Positions 34,938 through 46,179 of a stretch of 64,000 bases of DNA are shown piece after piece. A model generated the notes under the pieces. It saw only the letters and a list, made by a program, of their open reading frames with translations, made no database searches and was not told where the DNA came from. How positions within the stretch are numbered: the stretch's first letter is position 1; the number at the start of each line of letters is the position of its first letter. The position numbers and the translations under genes are program-made. The stretch is from the NCBI RefSeq assembly GCF_031143425.1, contig NC_090450.1, positions 218,871,442 to 218,935,441 of the forward strand. Direction: 5' to 3'. This DNA comes from Pleurodeles waltl. Its lineage: Eukaryota > Chordata > Amphibia > Caudata > Salamandridae.

Positions 34938-35298
34938 ATGGCTGTATTAGTGTTTAAGCAAGGCCTAGATATGTGTGACGCAGTCAAAATTAATGCCATG
35001 TGGCCCCCTGAAATGGCGGCTGCCTGACATGTAATGCAGGACAAGGGGATAGGAGGTAACTGCGCTGGCGTTGTACACCGTCGCGGTAGGCGGTGGAAGA
35101 CCGCGGCGCAATCCTGCATTGGTTAACATTGGACCCTATGGGTCCCAGAAGCCAATGACGATGTACGCCTGCGGTGACGGTACGCACCGCCGCGGACGTC
35201 ACCGCCAATTTCCCTCTGTTCAATCACTTCATACCTGATCTTCGACAGGAGAGGACCTACACTGCAAGTGTTGCTGTGACCTCAGTCTGAAAGAGACA
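34938..35298. other. Divergent intergenic region between transposase and gene B
   Basis: A short GC-rich palindromic patch (about 35,070-35,205; accgtcgcggtaggcgg... gacggtacgcaccgccgcgg) sits between the two divergent start sites. It is a candidate shared promoter or internal binding site for the Myb-like proteins; inferred from position only. Confidence 0.35.
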
Positions 35299-37816
35299 AT
35301 GGCTCGTGTGTCTGGGGAAAGGGCCCCTGCCTTCAGCACGGAGGAGTTGGAGAAACTAGTGGATGGGGTCCTCCCCCAGTACACGATACTCTACGGTCCT
35401 CCAGACAAACAGGTGAGTATACTGTGAGCATGCTGTATGGGCAATGCCTGTTTGGAGTGGTGTTGATGAAAGATAGGGGGGGAGAATGAGGCGTGCATGA
35501 TACATCGGTGACTGCATGTGCGTCATGGCAAGGGCAGGGATGCGGGCCAATGACTGTGACGGTGCGGACGGTTATATCTTCTCCTTTTCCCCTGTACTAT
35601 TCCTGTAGGTCAGCGCCCACCAGAAGAAGGATATTTGGCGTGCCATCGCCAAGGAAGTCCGGACCCTGGGGGTCCACCACAGACGGAGCACCCACTGCCG
35701 TAAAAGATGGGAGGACATTCACTGCTGGAGCAAGAAGACAGCGGAGGCCCAGCTGGGGATGGCCTCCCAATGTGGGAGGGGTGCCCGTCGCACCATGACC
35801 CCCCTGATGTTCCGGATCCTGGCCGTGGCCTATCCGGAGTTGGATGGGCACTTGAGGGCATCACAGCAGCCACAAGGGGGTGAGTACACTCTCATTCTGC
35901 TGATTCAGCGCACATTGTAGGTGTCTGGGTGGGGGAGTTGTGCTGTGGGTTCCCATAGACCAGGGCGAGTTTAGTAGGCTAGGTCCCTTCTTAAGGCAGG
36001 ACCTGTGGCACCCCACCCCACCTGTGTTCAGAGCCGACTACACCTAGTCAGGCTCCTGTGACTTCCATGTGTGCAGCAATCGGGCATAGGCCTTGTAACC
36101 CATGTCCCTGTGATTAATTAGGGAACTCTAAGTGCACGGCGTAGTGCAGGGGGGTTCTGTGTCTGTAGTGTCCGTCAACGGTAGCGGTATTGGATGCACT
36201 CAACATGTCTTTCTTCTGTCTTTCCCCCCCTTTTTGTTGTCTCCCTGTTCTTGTGTGCATTAGCATCATCAAGCGGAGGAGCAGTGCCACCGGAGCAGGA
36301 GGGAGCTGCATCCCACATGGCCCTGGAGGGTAACACAATGGAGTCAGAAGCCACCAGTGGGACGGAGGGCGAGGGGAGCTCCACGGCGGGGACAATAGCT
36401 GAGACCAGTGACACGGACTCCTCCTCTGATGGGAACTCCCTTGCGGTGGCGGGCCCCTCTGTGCCCCCTGCATCTACAGGTACAGCCGCCACTCCCCTAC
36501 CAGCACTGCCCTCCCAGCAGCCCCTCCGCGTGTGCCCCGTGGCCGCTCACCCAGGAGATTGGGCATCTCCTTCGCCCCAGGCACCTCAGCCCCTGCCCCA
36601 ATCAGCCCTGCTCCCCTCATTGAGGAGGCCATTGACCTCCTCAGGTCCCTCACTGTTGGGCAGTGTACCATTTTGAATGCCATCCAGGGTGTAGAGAGGC
36701 AGTTGCAACAGACGAATGCATGCCTGGAGGGCATTCATTCTGGTCAGGCAGCCCAACAGCAAGCTTTTCAGCCTCAGCACTGATGGCAGCCATTGTCCCT
36801 GTCTCTAGCCTCCCCCTCCAACTTCTTCCACCCAGACCCACACCCCTGTACCTCAGCCTATCCCAAGCACACCATCAGACCAGCATGCACACACCTCAAC
36901 ACACAAGGGAAGCTCAGGCAAAAATAAGCACCACACATCCCACAGGCACTCACGCAAGCATCATACCCATGAAGACATGCCAACAGCCACTGCCTCCACT
37001 GTGTCCCCCTCCTCCTCGTCTGCCTCCTCCCTCACAGTCTTGTCTCCACTCACACCTGCATGCACTACATTGTCAGACACTACCTCTATCACCAGCACAC
37101 CCACCACCACACCCCGCTCATGTGCACTCACCACCCCCACTACCATTCACACATCCCCTGTGTCCGCTCCCAGTGTGTCTGTGAGCCCACCTCCCAAGGT
37201 ACACAAATGCAGCCACACACCCACCCAACAGCCATCCACCTCACGACAGCCTCCAGCCCATGCACCTTCACCCCAAGTCACCAAACGTACACCTCCGACA
37301 ACCACTACCTCTTCCTCCACTCCCAAACCCCCTCCATCTACCCGTCCGAGTGTGTCCCAAAAACTTTTCCTGTCCAAGCTTGACCTCTTATCCTCACCTC
37401 CCCCACCCCTTCAGTCTCCTAGGGCCCGCCTTTCCAGGTCCCAACCCAGCGCCTCAGCCACAACATCTGCGGGAACAGTGGTGCCTGTAGTAACAGGCTT
37501 CTGGAGTGTGCCAGGCAGCAGGGCAGCCAGTGTGCCAAGGAGCCAGACCACGGACAGTCCCCCACCTCAAAAGCACAAAAAGTTGGCCAGTGCCCGGCAG
37601 GAGAGAGGCAAAACATCTTCCACCAAAGCCTCTCCCAGGGGTACAGTTGGGAGTGTGAAGACAGCTGCGCCACCATCCAAGGTGGGGAAGGGGCACAGTA
37701 AAACAGGCAAGTCTGCGAAAACCTGCACGGTGGACAAGACCACTACCAGCACCGCTGAACAGGACACCGCCAGCACCGCTGAACAGGACACCGCCGCCAC
37801 CAGCAACGCTGAATAG
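35299..37816 (+). pseudogene. Inner Harbinger gene B: second Myb/SANT-like protein with Ser/Thr/Pro tail
   Basis: Exon 1 (35,299-35,412) reads MARVSGERAPAFSTEELEKL and ends PPDKQ at a gtgagt donor. Exon 2 (35,609-35,879) continues in phase with KKDIWRAIAKEVRTLG and CRKRWEDIHCW, together a SANT/trihelix-like domain. Its donor gtgagt is at 35,880. Exon 3 starts at 36,264 after ttag, and phase is kept (split Ala codon). It runs through an acidic Ser/Thr-rich part, then a helical segment (EEAIDLLRSLTVGQCTILNA, shifted frame), then a long Ser/Thr/Pro/Lys-rich tail (to 37,816). I see frame breaks near 36,525, 36,780 and 36,970, and a stop in the tail repeat. The role is inferred: DNA-binding partner of the transposase. 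Splice borders are well supported; the C-terminal end is not. Confidence 0.6.
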
Positions 37817-38110
37817 GACACCGCCCCCACCAGCACCGCTGAACAGGACACCACCGCAACGAGCACCGCTGCCAAGGACACCGCCGCCACCAGCGCAGCT
37901 GAACAGGACACCGCCGCAACAATGCACAGCTGCCAAGGACACCGCCGCCACCAGAACCGCTGAGCAGGACACCGCCGCCACCAGCACCGCTGAACAGGAC
38001 ACCGCCGCAACAAGCACCACTGCCAAGGATACTGCCGCCACAAGCATCGCTGCCAAGGACACCGCCGCCACCAGCACTGCTGAACAGGACACCGCCGCAA
38101 CAAGCACCGC
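37748..38110 (+). repeat. 30-bp coding minisatellite in inner gene B
   Basis: There are about twelve units of agcaccgctgaacaggacac plus ten more bases (the first is 24 bp). In frame it encodes the decapeptide-type repeat STAEQDTAAT, with a variant in which GAACAG is GCCAAG (A-K instead of E-Q). A TAG arises in the third unit. One unit has a 1-bp insertion near 37,922. Confidence 0.8.
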
Positions 38111-38149
38111 AGGCCAGTGAGCGCCAACGCTTCCGACGCTACTGAGGCC

Positions 38150-38490
38150 GCCACGAGCAGGATGAAGCACTCTGGGCACAAAGACCCCTCCAGAACCAGT
38201 GGAGCATCACATCCACTACCTCTGTCCTTGGCAGGATGAAGCACTCTGGACACAAAGCCCCCTCCAGAACCAGTGGAGATTTACATCCACTGCCTCTGTC
38301 CTTGGCAGGATGAAGCACTCTGGGCACAAAGCCCCTTCCAGAACCAGTGGAGATTTATATCCACTTGAGAGGCTGTGGCTTTGCACTCCCCAGGATGCAG
38401 CAGTGGGCAAACCACCCACTGGAGAGACTTGAGAGACTGTGGCTTTGCACTCCCCAGGATAAAGCAGTGGGCATGGAGCCCCCTGGTGGA
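38150..38490 (+). repeat. 74-bp tandem units and minisatellite relatives, inner element
   Basis: Three units of gatgaagcactctgggcaca (anchors about 38,161, 38,235 and 38,309) are followed by two units with ggctttgcactccccaggat. The latter are the reverse complement of the 82-bp unit in the outer element, consistent with the two elements lying in opposite orientation. Confidence 0.7.
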
Positions 38491-38706
38491 TCTGGCGTCG
38501 TTCACTCATCCGGCTGAGGTGCCCCCACTTCCCTTCCCCCTGAGGTGCCTGTTGTATTTCTATCTGATGCCCCAGCAGTGTTCTCTCCGTTTTGATTGGG
38601 TAATGAGTGTGGGCCTCACCCATGCATTTTGGGCCCAGTGGTCCACAGACTATGATGGTGGAGTACCATGGACTTGTATTCTTGGTGTATATATTTGTTT
38701 ATAGTG

Positions 38707-38755
<49 letters not shown>

Positions 38756-39376
38756 TTGATTACTGTATTTGAATAGATTACAAACGTTCGACTCATTTCC
38801 TTTTGTCCTTGCATTCTTCCAGGGGGGGTTGTTATTGTAATGTATCAACATATACTTGTGTGTGTGTTGTAGTGGGTGAGGGTGGGGATGGGAGTGTTGC
38901 GTGTTGCGTGTGTGTGTTACTCTTTTTCCCTCCCCCCTCCCCTGTGTCGTAGGTGCAGTACTCACCGTGGTCTTCGCCGCCGTCTTTGTCGTTCCTGGTA
39001 GAGAAGCAGGAAGATAAAGGCTGGGAGTATCTGGAGCTCTGGTTCCATGGCGTCCTGATTCCTTGTGGGGGGTGTAGAGGTGAGCGTTTTCCCTTCCAAG
39101 TCCTGTTTCTGCTGTGTTTTTGTTCGCGGTGAATCCGCCTTGGAAAAGGTGGCGGATTGGCCTGTTGTAATACAGTGGGCGGAACCTTGTGTTCCGCCTG
39201 TCTGTTGGCGGTTACCGCCGCGGTGTTTGTTTGTACCGCCTTGGCGGTCGGAGTGTTAAAGTGGCTGTCTATATTGGCGGTTTCCGCCACGGTCATGATT
39301 CCAATTTTTTTACCGCCGGCCTGTTGCCGGTTTTACCGGCGCTTAAACACCGACCGCCTGGGTTGTAATGACCACC
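38491..39376. other. 3' end of the inner Harbinger, non-coding
   Basis: It contains a (TA)n microsatellite (38,711-38,747) running into a T-run, then GC-rich sub-terminal ggcgg modules (39,120-39,376) up to the terminal inverted repeat. No gene. Confidence 0.5.
38711..38757. repeat. (TA)n microsatellite plus T-run
   Basis: About eighteen TA units followed by about ten T, inside the 3' region of the inner Harbinger. Confidence 0.9.
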
Positions 39377-39695
39377 TTTATATCACTTTTCAGTGACATT
39401 TCTACATTTACTTATTGCATCTTTGATTGTTTTGACCTGCATTTATCCACATAAATATTATATTTTTTTCTAAACACTGTGTGGTGTATTTTTGTGGTGC
39501 TATATGGTGTTATTGTATGATTTAATGCACAAATACTTTACACATTGCCTTCTAAGTTAAGCCTGACTGCTCAGTGCCAAGCAACCAGAGGGTGGGCACA
39601 GCATAATTTGGATTGTGTGTGACTTTCCCTGACTAGAGTGAGGGTCCTTGCTTTGACAGGGTCCTGACTGCCAACCAAAGACCTCATTTCTAACA

Positions 39696-39880
39696 GACTC
39701 TATGCCCAGTTTACTGTGACCAGGGAGTGCAATACCAAAGTCTCTGAAGTTGGTGACTCTCCCACTGTTTTTCGAGGGTGCTCCACGCCCTGTTCACTGT
39801 TCTTGGGAGTGCAAGGCCACAGTGTCTGGAGTGGGTTACTCTCTTACTGGTTCTGGAGGGGGCCCCTTGTACAGCAGCCC
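39696..39880 (-). repeat. 82-bp minisatellite, right part
   Basis: This continues the array at 28,380-28,820 beyond the inserted LTR: gagtgca anchors lie at about 39,725 and 39,807, and the gactctatgcccagt block follows directly after the LTR border. Confidence 0.8.
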
Positions 39881-42620
39881 CTGGAGGGTGGCCTACATGG
39901 CTTCCGCTGGTGGTGATGGCTGAATTGTGGTGGCAGATAGAGGTGCCTTCTGAGCAGCCTCTGCAGGTGGTGATGGCTGCAGTGTGGTGGCAGATGGAGG
40001 TGCCTCCTGGGCAGCCTCTGCAGGTGGTGATGGCTGCACTTCCTCAGCTGGCAGTGGGGGCCCGTGACCGCAGGTGGAGGTGTAGGTGTCACCCTGACAG
40101 GCTCAGCTGGAGTAGGGGGCTTCGTCCTCTCCATGACATGGGGCATGGAATCCTTACCCTTCCTGGCAGGGGTTGATGGCTTCTTCCCCTTCATGGCAGG
40201 TTGTACGTGTTCCTTAGCCTTCAAAGGCAGGAGTTTAGGGCTTCTTTCCCTTCAAAGCAAGAGGTGCAGGCTCCTTCACATTCTTGGCTGGAGGTGCAGG
40301 CTCCTTCCCGTTCTTGACTGGAGGTGTGGGATTCTTCCCCTTTGTGGCTGGTGGAGTGAGATCCTTCACTGACTTCCCACCATGACTAGGTGGTACCACC
40401 ACTGTCCGCGTCGACTATTTGGCTGAGGTACTGGGCTGGGTTGTTGGATCCCTGCTCTTACAGGCAGGATGGGAGAGGGAAGAGGTCAAGTTGGGCAAGG
40501 AAATGCTTCTTAGGGACGGTGGGGCATGAGGAGGGAGGAGTGATGGGAGTGGAGGTTGAGGGAGTGGTTGCAGAAGGTGTATGTCTGCTGGATTTGGGTG
40601 CAGGTGCATGGGCAGTGTGCTGATGTGAGGTGGATGGCTGTTGGGTGTTTTAGTGCTTGCGTTTGTGTCCATTAGGAGGGGGGACAGACAGGGTGGGAGA
40701 GGACACAGGAGGTGCGTGCAAGGATGTTGTGAAGGTGTCTGCTAGTGAGGTGTGTGTGCTGCTTGGTATGGTGATGTTGGTGGTGGACGTTAGTGCAGTG
40801 CATGCAGGTGTGAGTGTGGACATGACTGGGAGGGAGGTGGAGGAGGAGGAGGGGGGGACAGTGGAGGCAGTGGATGTTGTGTCTGCAACTGTCTGGTTGT
40901 TGTGTGAGTTCTTATGGGATGAAGTGTGGGTGGTTCCTGTGTTTGCCTGTGCCACTCTTGGGTGCTTTCTAGTGTGCATGCTCGTCTGTATGTGTGCCTG
41001 GGATGGGTTGGGGTTGAGGAGACTGGGACTGGGAAGTGGTAGTAGTTGTAGTTAGAGGGGGACGGTAGAAACCGGGACAATGGCTGCGATCAGAGAGGAG
41101 GCCAGAGCCTGAATCGATCTCTGTTGGGCCACCAATCCACTGTGAATGCCCTCCAGGAATGCATTGCATTGCTGCATCTGGGATGCTAGCCCCTGGATGG
41201 CATTCGTAATGGTTGATTACCCTACAGAGATGGGTCTCAGGAGGTCAATAGCCTCCTCACTCTGGGCAGCAGGGCTCACTGGGGCAGGGCCTGAGGTGCC
41301 TGGGCCGAAGAAGATGCCCACCCTCCTGGGTGAGCAGGCACGGGCAACTCGCAGAGGGGCTACTGGGAGGGTTGTTCTGGTACGGGGTGACGGCTGTACC
41401 TGCAGCTGGGGTGTTCACAGAGGTGTCCACCACCACTAGGGAGCTCCCATCAGAGGAGGTATCTGAGTCTGTGTTTTTACCTCCTGTCTCCGCCATGGTG
41501 CTCCCTTTACCCTCCATCCCACTGGTTCACTCGGCTCCGGTGGACTCTGCCTCCTGGGTCCCGTGGGATGCAGCTCCCTCTGTCGCTGGTGCCCCTGCTC
41601 CTCCACCAGATGATGCTAATGCACACAAGGACAGGATGACAGTACAAAAAAGGGGGGGGAGAGAGAAAAAAGGAAACACTGGGTCAATGACTGCACCAAT
41701 ACCACAGTTGGCATACACAGCACCGTCCCACACAGGGATCAAGCTTAAGCACTATGCATTGCACTGTCAGTGATATGGCTAGATGCTAAGTCAAGATGAA
41801 GGCCACACACTGCCAACTACACCTCTCCTGGTACCCGCAAAACTCTGCCTGAAATGGAATGCTAACATTCTAGGTTACCTGCATTTGCTAAACACCCATT
41901 ACTCTAGAGTTGACCCACGCTGCAATGTCTGGCCTGGCCTTAGGGGCACCCCCTAACTCACATCCAGCACCCGGATCCCATCCCACCTGCCAAATTTTGG
42001 AATGATACCCACTGTACACACCCCCTTGTGGCTGCTGTGATTCCCTCAAGCACCCATCCAGCTCAGGGTACACCACCACCAGTATGCGGGCCATCATGGT
42101 TCAGGTTCCGAAGGGCACCCTTTCCTCATTGGGAGGCCATCCCCAGCTGTGCCTCTGCGGTCTTCCATGCCTAGCGTCTCAGGTCCTCCCACCGTTACTG
42201 ACAGTGGGTGCTCGCCTGTCATAGATCCCAGGGTCCGCACGTCCTTGGCATGCCATAATCTCTTATTTTGATGGGCGCTGACCTGCACTGGAAATACAGA
42301 CAGTAGAACACCATTAAACAAACAGTCTAGCCTGTCACACAAATGGCCCACTACACCCGTTTCCATCACCATTTGCACACCCATCGCCCGGCGCACACCA
42401 TGTACACCACCACAAGACATTCCCCCCGCCTGCCTGATGACACAATGCTTTGCACACAAATCTGCATGGATCCATCCCACATGCAAGGTGCCCAATGTGT
42501 ACTCATCTGTTTGTCTGGAGGCCCATACAGCAGTTTGTACTGGGGTAGGACCCCATCCACCAGCCGATCGAACTCCTCCAAAGTGTAGACAGGGGATCTT
42601 TTCCCAGTCACACGGGTCAT
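39844..42620 (-). pseudogene. Outer Harbinger gene B (second Myb/SANT-like protein), decayed
   Basis: It reads on the minus strand. Exon 1 (42,620-42,507): MTRVTGKRSPVYTLEEFDRL...PPDKQ, aligned with inner gene B. The next two bases are AT where the inner copy has the GT donor. Exon 2 starts at about 42,282 after cag and begins VSAHQNKRLWHAK, but soon shifts frame; MMARILVVVYPELDG near 42,097 is its homologous end. Exon 3 pieces: an ASSGGGAGAP acidic region (41,640-41,257), then a Ser/Thr/Pro tail (40,979-40,650), Lys/Pro-rich TPARKGKDSMP repeats (40,224 on), and a His/Leu repeat from 57-bp units (39,910-40,050). The original 3' end lies beyond the LTR, in the 82-bp array near 28.3 kb. Confidence 0.55.
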
Positions 42621-43080
42621 GGTGGGTTCCAGACATAGGCCACAGCAGCACACGCAGGGTAGGTGTTCTCCGGTGGAAGGTCAGGAAACAAGTGAGACAT
42701 CAGATAGAAAATGGCAGTCACGTCCACGGCGATGTACACTGTCACCACAGCGCAGATCCCCATTGGCCACTGTACGCCATAGAGCCCCATATTATCCAAT
42801 GAGGAATTGTACAGTGGTGCAAGACCGCCTTCCGCCATGACGCCCAACATAGGCTGAATTACCTCACTTCCACCTGTCCTTACATACAGGAGAGGCGGTC
42901 GCCATTTCAGGGGGGGACAAAGATCGTATCGACATTAACTGCATCACAGATTAGATTGCCACATACTTCGCCATTAACACTGTCCCATTACATAAGTGCA
43001 CCAAGTACACTGAAGTTGTGGTTCCATTGTTCCAATTGTGACAGCTTACTCACTCTTGTGTCCCTTAGATACCTACCAAT
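42621..43080. other. Divergent region between outer gene B and transposase
   Basis: This is the counterpart of 34,938-35,298, with gene B leaving to the left and the transposase to the right. Only a weak GC-rich patch remains near 42,715-42,760. No further gene. Confidence 0.35.
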
Positions 43081-44150
43081 GCGGATGAATAGGAGGTGGA
43101 GACATACCCCCGTGGACTTGGCTACACTGAAGGACAGGCACATTATATTCACCTATAGACTGGACAAAGCCACAATCACAGAGCTGTGTGCCCAATTGGA
43201 TCCAGACCTGATCTCATCTATCCATCATCCGACTGGGATCCACCCTTTTGTGCAAGTGCTATCAGTGCTCCATTTCTTGGAATCTGGTTCTTTCCAAGTG
43301 AGAGTGGGCTTGGCAGCAGGAATGTCACAGCCAATGTTCTCAATCGTGATGGCAAGAGTCTTGTCTGCCCTGGTGAGACACATGTGCAGCTACATTTCTT
43401 TCCCCCAAGGGAAAGATTTGGCCACTGTGAAGGCCGGATTCCATGCAATGGGACATATCCCCAATATTATTGGGGCGATTGACGAGACACATATTGCGTA
43501 TGTCCCTCTCCGCCAGAATGAAAAGGGGTTCAGGAATCGTAAGAGTTTCCACTCCATGAATGTGCAGATGGTGTGCCAGTACATCTCCCATGTCAATGCT
43601 AAGTATCCTGGGTCGGTGCATGCCTTTGTTCTGAGGAATAGCAGCATCCCAAATGTGATTGCCCAACTACAGAGGCACAGGGTGTGACTAATAGGTGAGC
43701 CTTGGTCCCCACCCACAGTATGTTAGTGTATGCCTTCAGGTCCTCCCCCCATAGGATTGTGTGAGGCTAAATGTGGTCCCTCAATACTTGCAGGTGACTC
43801 CGGCTACCCAAACCTATTGTGGCTGCTGACCCCCGTGAGGAATGCCAGGACAGGGGCACATGGGCGAACCAGACGGATCCTCAAGAGGACCTTCGGCCTC
43901 CTGAAGGCCAGGTTCAGGTGCCTCCATCTGACAGGTGGATCCCTGTGTTACTCGCCCGAGAAGGTCTGGCAAATAGAAGTGGCATGTTGCAAGTTGCCAA
44001 CCTGGCCCTCAGACACCATGTACCTTTTCTGCAGAAGGAGGAGACTGGAAATGCCCCTGTGGCAGCAGTAGACCCTGAGGACAGTGAGGATGAAGAGGCT
44101 GAGGATGAGGACAACAGAACATCAGTTATCCATCAATACTTCCAATGACA
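43081..44150 (+). pseudogene. Outer HARBI1-type transposase, catalytically broken
   Basis: Exon 1 runs to about 43,696: YRLDKATITELCAQLDPDL, AAGMSQPMFSIVMARVLSAL, then AIDETHIAYVPLRQ (first Asp retained). The next box reads PGSVHAFVLR; compared with PGSVHDAYILR in the inner copy, the Asp codon is deleted in frame. The Trp codon before the exon end is a stop (TGA). Exon 2 starts at 43,792 after cttgcag and reads GDSGYPNLLWLLTPVRN, then RRILKRTFGLLKARF, where the catalytic Glu is Lys and a few residues just before it are missing relative to the inner copy. It then frameshifts within the C-terminus. Two of three DDE residues are gone, so it cannot transpose itself. Confidence 0.8.
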
Positions 44151-44635
44151 CACAGGTAAAACAGAGCAACTGCACCTTCCTATGACTATTGGTGTATTCT
44201 GTGTGGCTGTAGCATGATGGCATTAACTTCCTTTGCATCTCAACTTACTGTCACCTATAGCTTATCATTTTACAGATGTCAGTGATATAACAACTGTGTA
44301 CTGATGTGCTGACTACAGCCAGCTACAGGTCATTATTTCTATGCTCTCACAGTGTACAGTTAATTTTTGCTAGATGTGACTGTTTCCATAGATGCACATT
44401 TTCAAAACATAAAACACTAGTACTCAAGTTGCTTTCAAGGGTGTTTATTGTAGTGCTAAGAAATTGAGGGGAAAGTGCAATGGAATGGGTTGATGATGGA
44501 GGAAAGTCCAGGGTATTGTTCGAGTCTGTTTGTAGCACAGGTGCAGCGTCCAAGTGGCCATAAGAAGGGAAGCAATGGCAGTTCAAGGCGAACAGTCTGA
44601 CTGAGTGAGACACAAGGGGAACAATCAGGTGAGTC
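44151..44635. other. Spacer between outer transposase and gene A
   Basis: Convergent 3' ends with no gene; the minus-strand frame here is read-through past the gene A stop. Confidence 0.4.
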
Positions 44636-46179
44636 TCATTTCCTGGTGGTGGCCTTGTCAAGTGTCTCTGTCTTCTGTATGGTTTGCAATGAACGTTTGT
44701 GAGGTGGTTCACCTTCTGCCAGGGTAGGGGTGCTGGTGGCCTGTGGGTCCTGTGGCGGGGCCTCCTGCCCACTAACTGCAGAGGAAGTAGAGGGCTGGTC
44801 AATGGACTGGCTAGTGGTAGGGGTCCGCTGCTGTGCTGTTGCCTCTCTCTTGATGTTGGCCATGTCTGCCAGCACCCCTGCTAAGGAGATCAGGGTGGTG
44901 TTAATGGCCTGCAAGTCCTCCCTGATCCCCTGATACTGTCCCTCCTGTATCCACTTGTTATCCTGCACGTTGTCAAGGATCTGGCCCATCGTGTCCTAGG
45001 AATGTTGGTAGGCTCCCAGGATCTCGGAGAGTGCCATCTGGAGAGTTGGTTCCCTGGTCCTGACCTCCCCCTGGTGCACAGCAGTCCTCCCAGTGTCCCT
45101 GTTGACCTGTGCCTGTGTCCCCTGAATGGTGTGCCCACTGCTACTGACCCCAGGTCCATGACTGTCTTGGGTATGAAGTGTGGACTGGGGTCCCTGTACA
45201 GGTGGGCACACTGCTGATTTCCGTGTCCTGGGGACAGATGTGTGGGTACACTAGGTGGGTGCTGTGGTGTTGGATACTGAAGGGGGAGGCTCTGTGGTGG
45301 ACTGTGAGTGGGCTTGGGTAACCAGCTGTCCAGTGGTCCCTGATGGGCCAGGTAGGTCATCCAGATACTGAAGTCCAGAGTTACCGTCATCACTAGGGGC
45401 ATCTTCTGTTGGGGGACTGGATAGTTGTGGCACCTCCTCTCCACTGACATTGGCTGGAGTACCTGTGGGGATGTAAGTGATGTATTATGCTTCATGTGTG
45501 TGACATATTGTACATCCCTGGCTTACCCTCTATCCTTGGTGTTGCCCTGCAACCTTTTGCTTGTGTATGGTGATGCATTGTGTAATTGTTAGTTTCCCTA
45601 TGCTGTGCATGCTTTTGTGATGGGTGTCCATGCAGGGCTGGGAGGACTGTCCATGCATTGGTATAGCATGCAGGGCTTGGCATTGAGGTTAGTCATATGT
45701 GTAGGTGCAGTATGTGAGATGTGGTGGAGTGATGGGAGTGAGGGTGAGGGTTGAGATAGCATGCAGGTAAGGGGGATGATAAGTGGTAAATATTGACTTA
45801 CCAGTGTCCAGTCCTCCGGCTACTCCAGTGAGTCGCTCAGGATACAGTAATGCCAATACTTGCTCCTCCCATGCTGTGAGCTGTGGGGGAGGAGGTGGGG
45901 ATCCAACACCAGTCCTCTGTATGGTGAGCTGGTGTCTTGCTGTCATGGAACGTACCTTTCCCCGTAGGTCACTCCACATCTTCCTGATGTTGTCCCTTGT
46001 TCTTGGATGTTGTCCCACTACGTTCACCCTGTCCAAGATTCTCTGCCATAGCTCCAGCTTCCTTGCAATGGACATCTGCTGTGCCTGTGCTCCAAACAGC
46101 TGTGGCTCTACCCTGACAATTTTCTCCACCATGACCCTTAACTCCTCATCAGTGAAACGGGGTGCCTTTGTGGGGACAT
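44636..46179 (-). pseudogene. Outer Harbinger gene A: Myb/SANT-like protein, decayed
   Basis: It reads on the minus strand. The probable start ATG is at 46,179 (MSPQRHP), but a small deletion puts it out of frame with the following RFTDEELRVMVEKIV. The domain continues with ELWQRILDRVNVVG and RDNIRKMWSDLRGKV, the Myb/SANT-like helices, better preserved than elsewhere in the outer element. Exon 1 ends at 45,802 with a gtaagt donor. Exon 2 (45,462-44,636) follows cacag in phase (split Gly codon) and reads TPANVSGEEVPQLSSPPTED, a Ser/Thr/Gln-rich linker, then LQAINTTLISLAGVLADM (helical) and a basic tail (EPPHKRSLQTI). Two in-frame stops (about 45,250 and 44,998) break exon 2. Confidence 0.7.

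Larger units (their letters stand above)
31226..39376 (+). mobile_element. Inner PIF/Harbinger transposon, complete (8,151 bp)
   Basis: The left end is gggggtcatcacaac; the right end, reverse-complemented, is ggtggtcattacaac. Flanking ttt occurs on both sides (31,223-31,225 and 39,377-39,379), and the LTR sequence rejoins cleanly across it. It encodes gene A (plus), a HARBI1-type transposase (minus) and gene B (plus). Harbinger elements normally need a transposase plus a Myb-like partner; here there are two Myb/SANT-like genes. It is the youngest large insertion in the nest. Confidence 0.85.
28821..39695 (+). mobile_element. Solo LTR (~2.17 kb net) carrying a nested MITE and Harbinger
   Basis: It starts tgtcacacctgacagcctga and ends cctcatttctaaca, with TG...CA borders. 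The flanks are gactt (28,816-28,820) and gactc (39,696-39,700), a 5-bp duplication with one mismatch, inside the 82-bp minisatellite. Its own sequence is 28,821-30,645, 31,194-31,225 and 39,377-39,695. A TATA box (tatataaa, 29,846) sets the plus orientation. No internal retroviral genes are present, hence a solo LTR. Confidence 0.8.

Noticed and set aside
37454..38253. Long minus-strand ORFs of 228-241 codons rich in Ala/Val/Ser/Cys
   Set aside because: They are antisense to the 30-bp minisatellite; the multiple-of-three period keeps all frames open.
38699..38965. Poly(Tyr-Ile) ORFs across TA repeats (also 62,104-62,462)
   Set aside because: Artefacts of (TA)n microsatellites.
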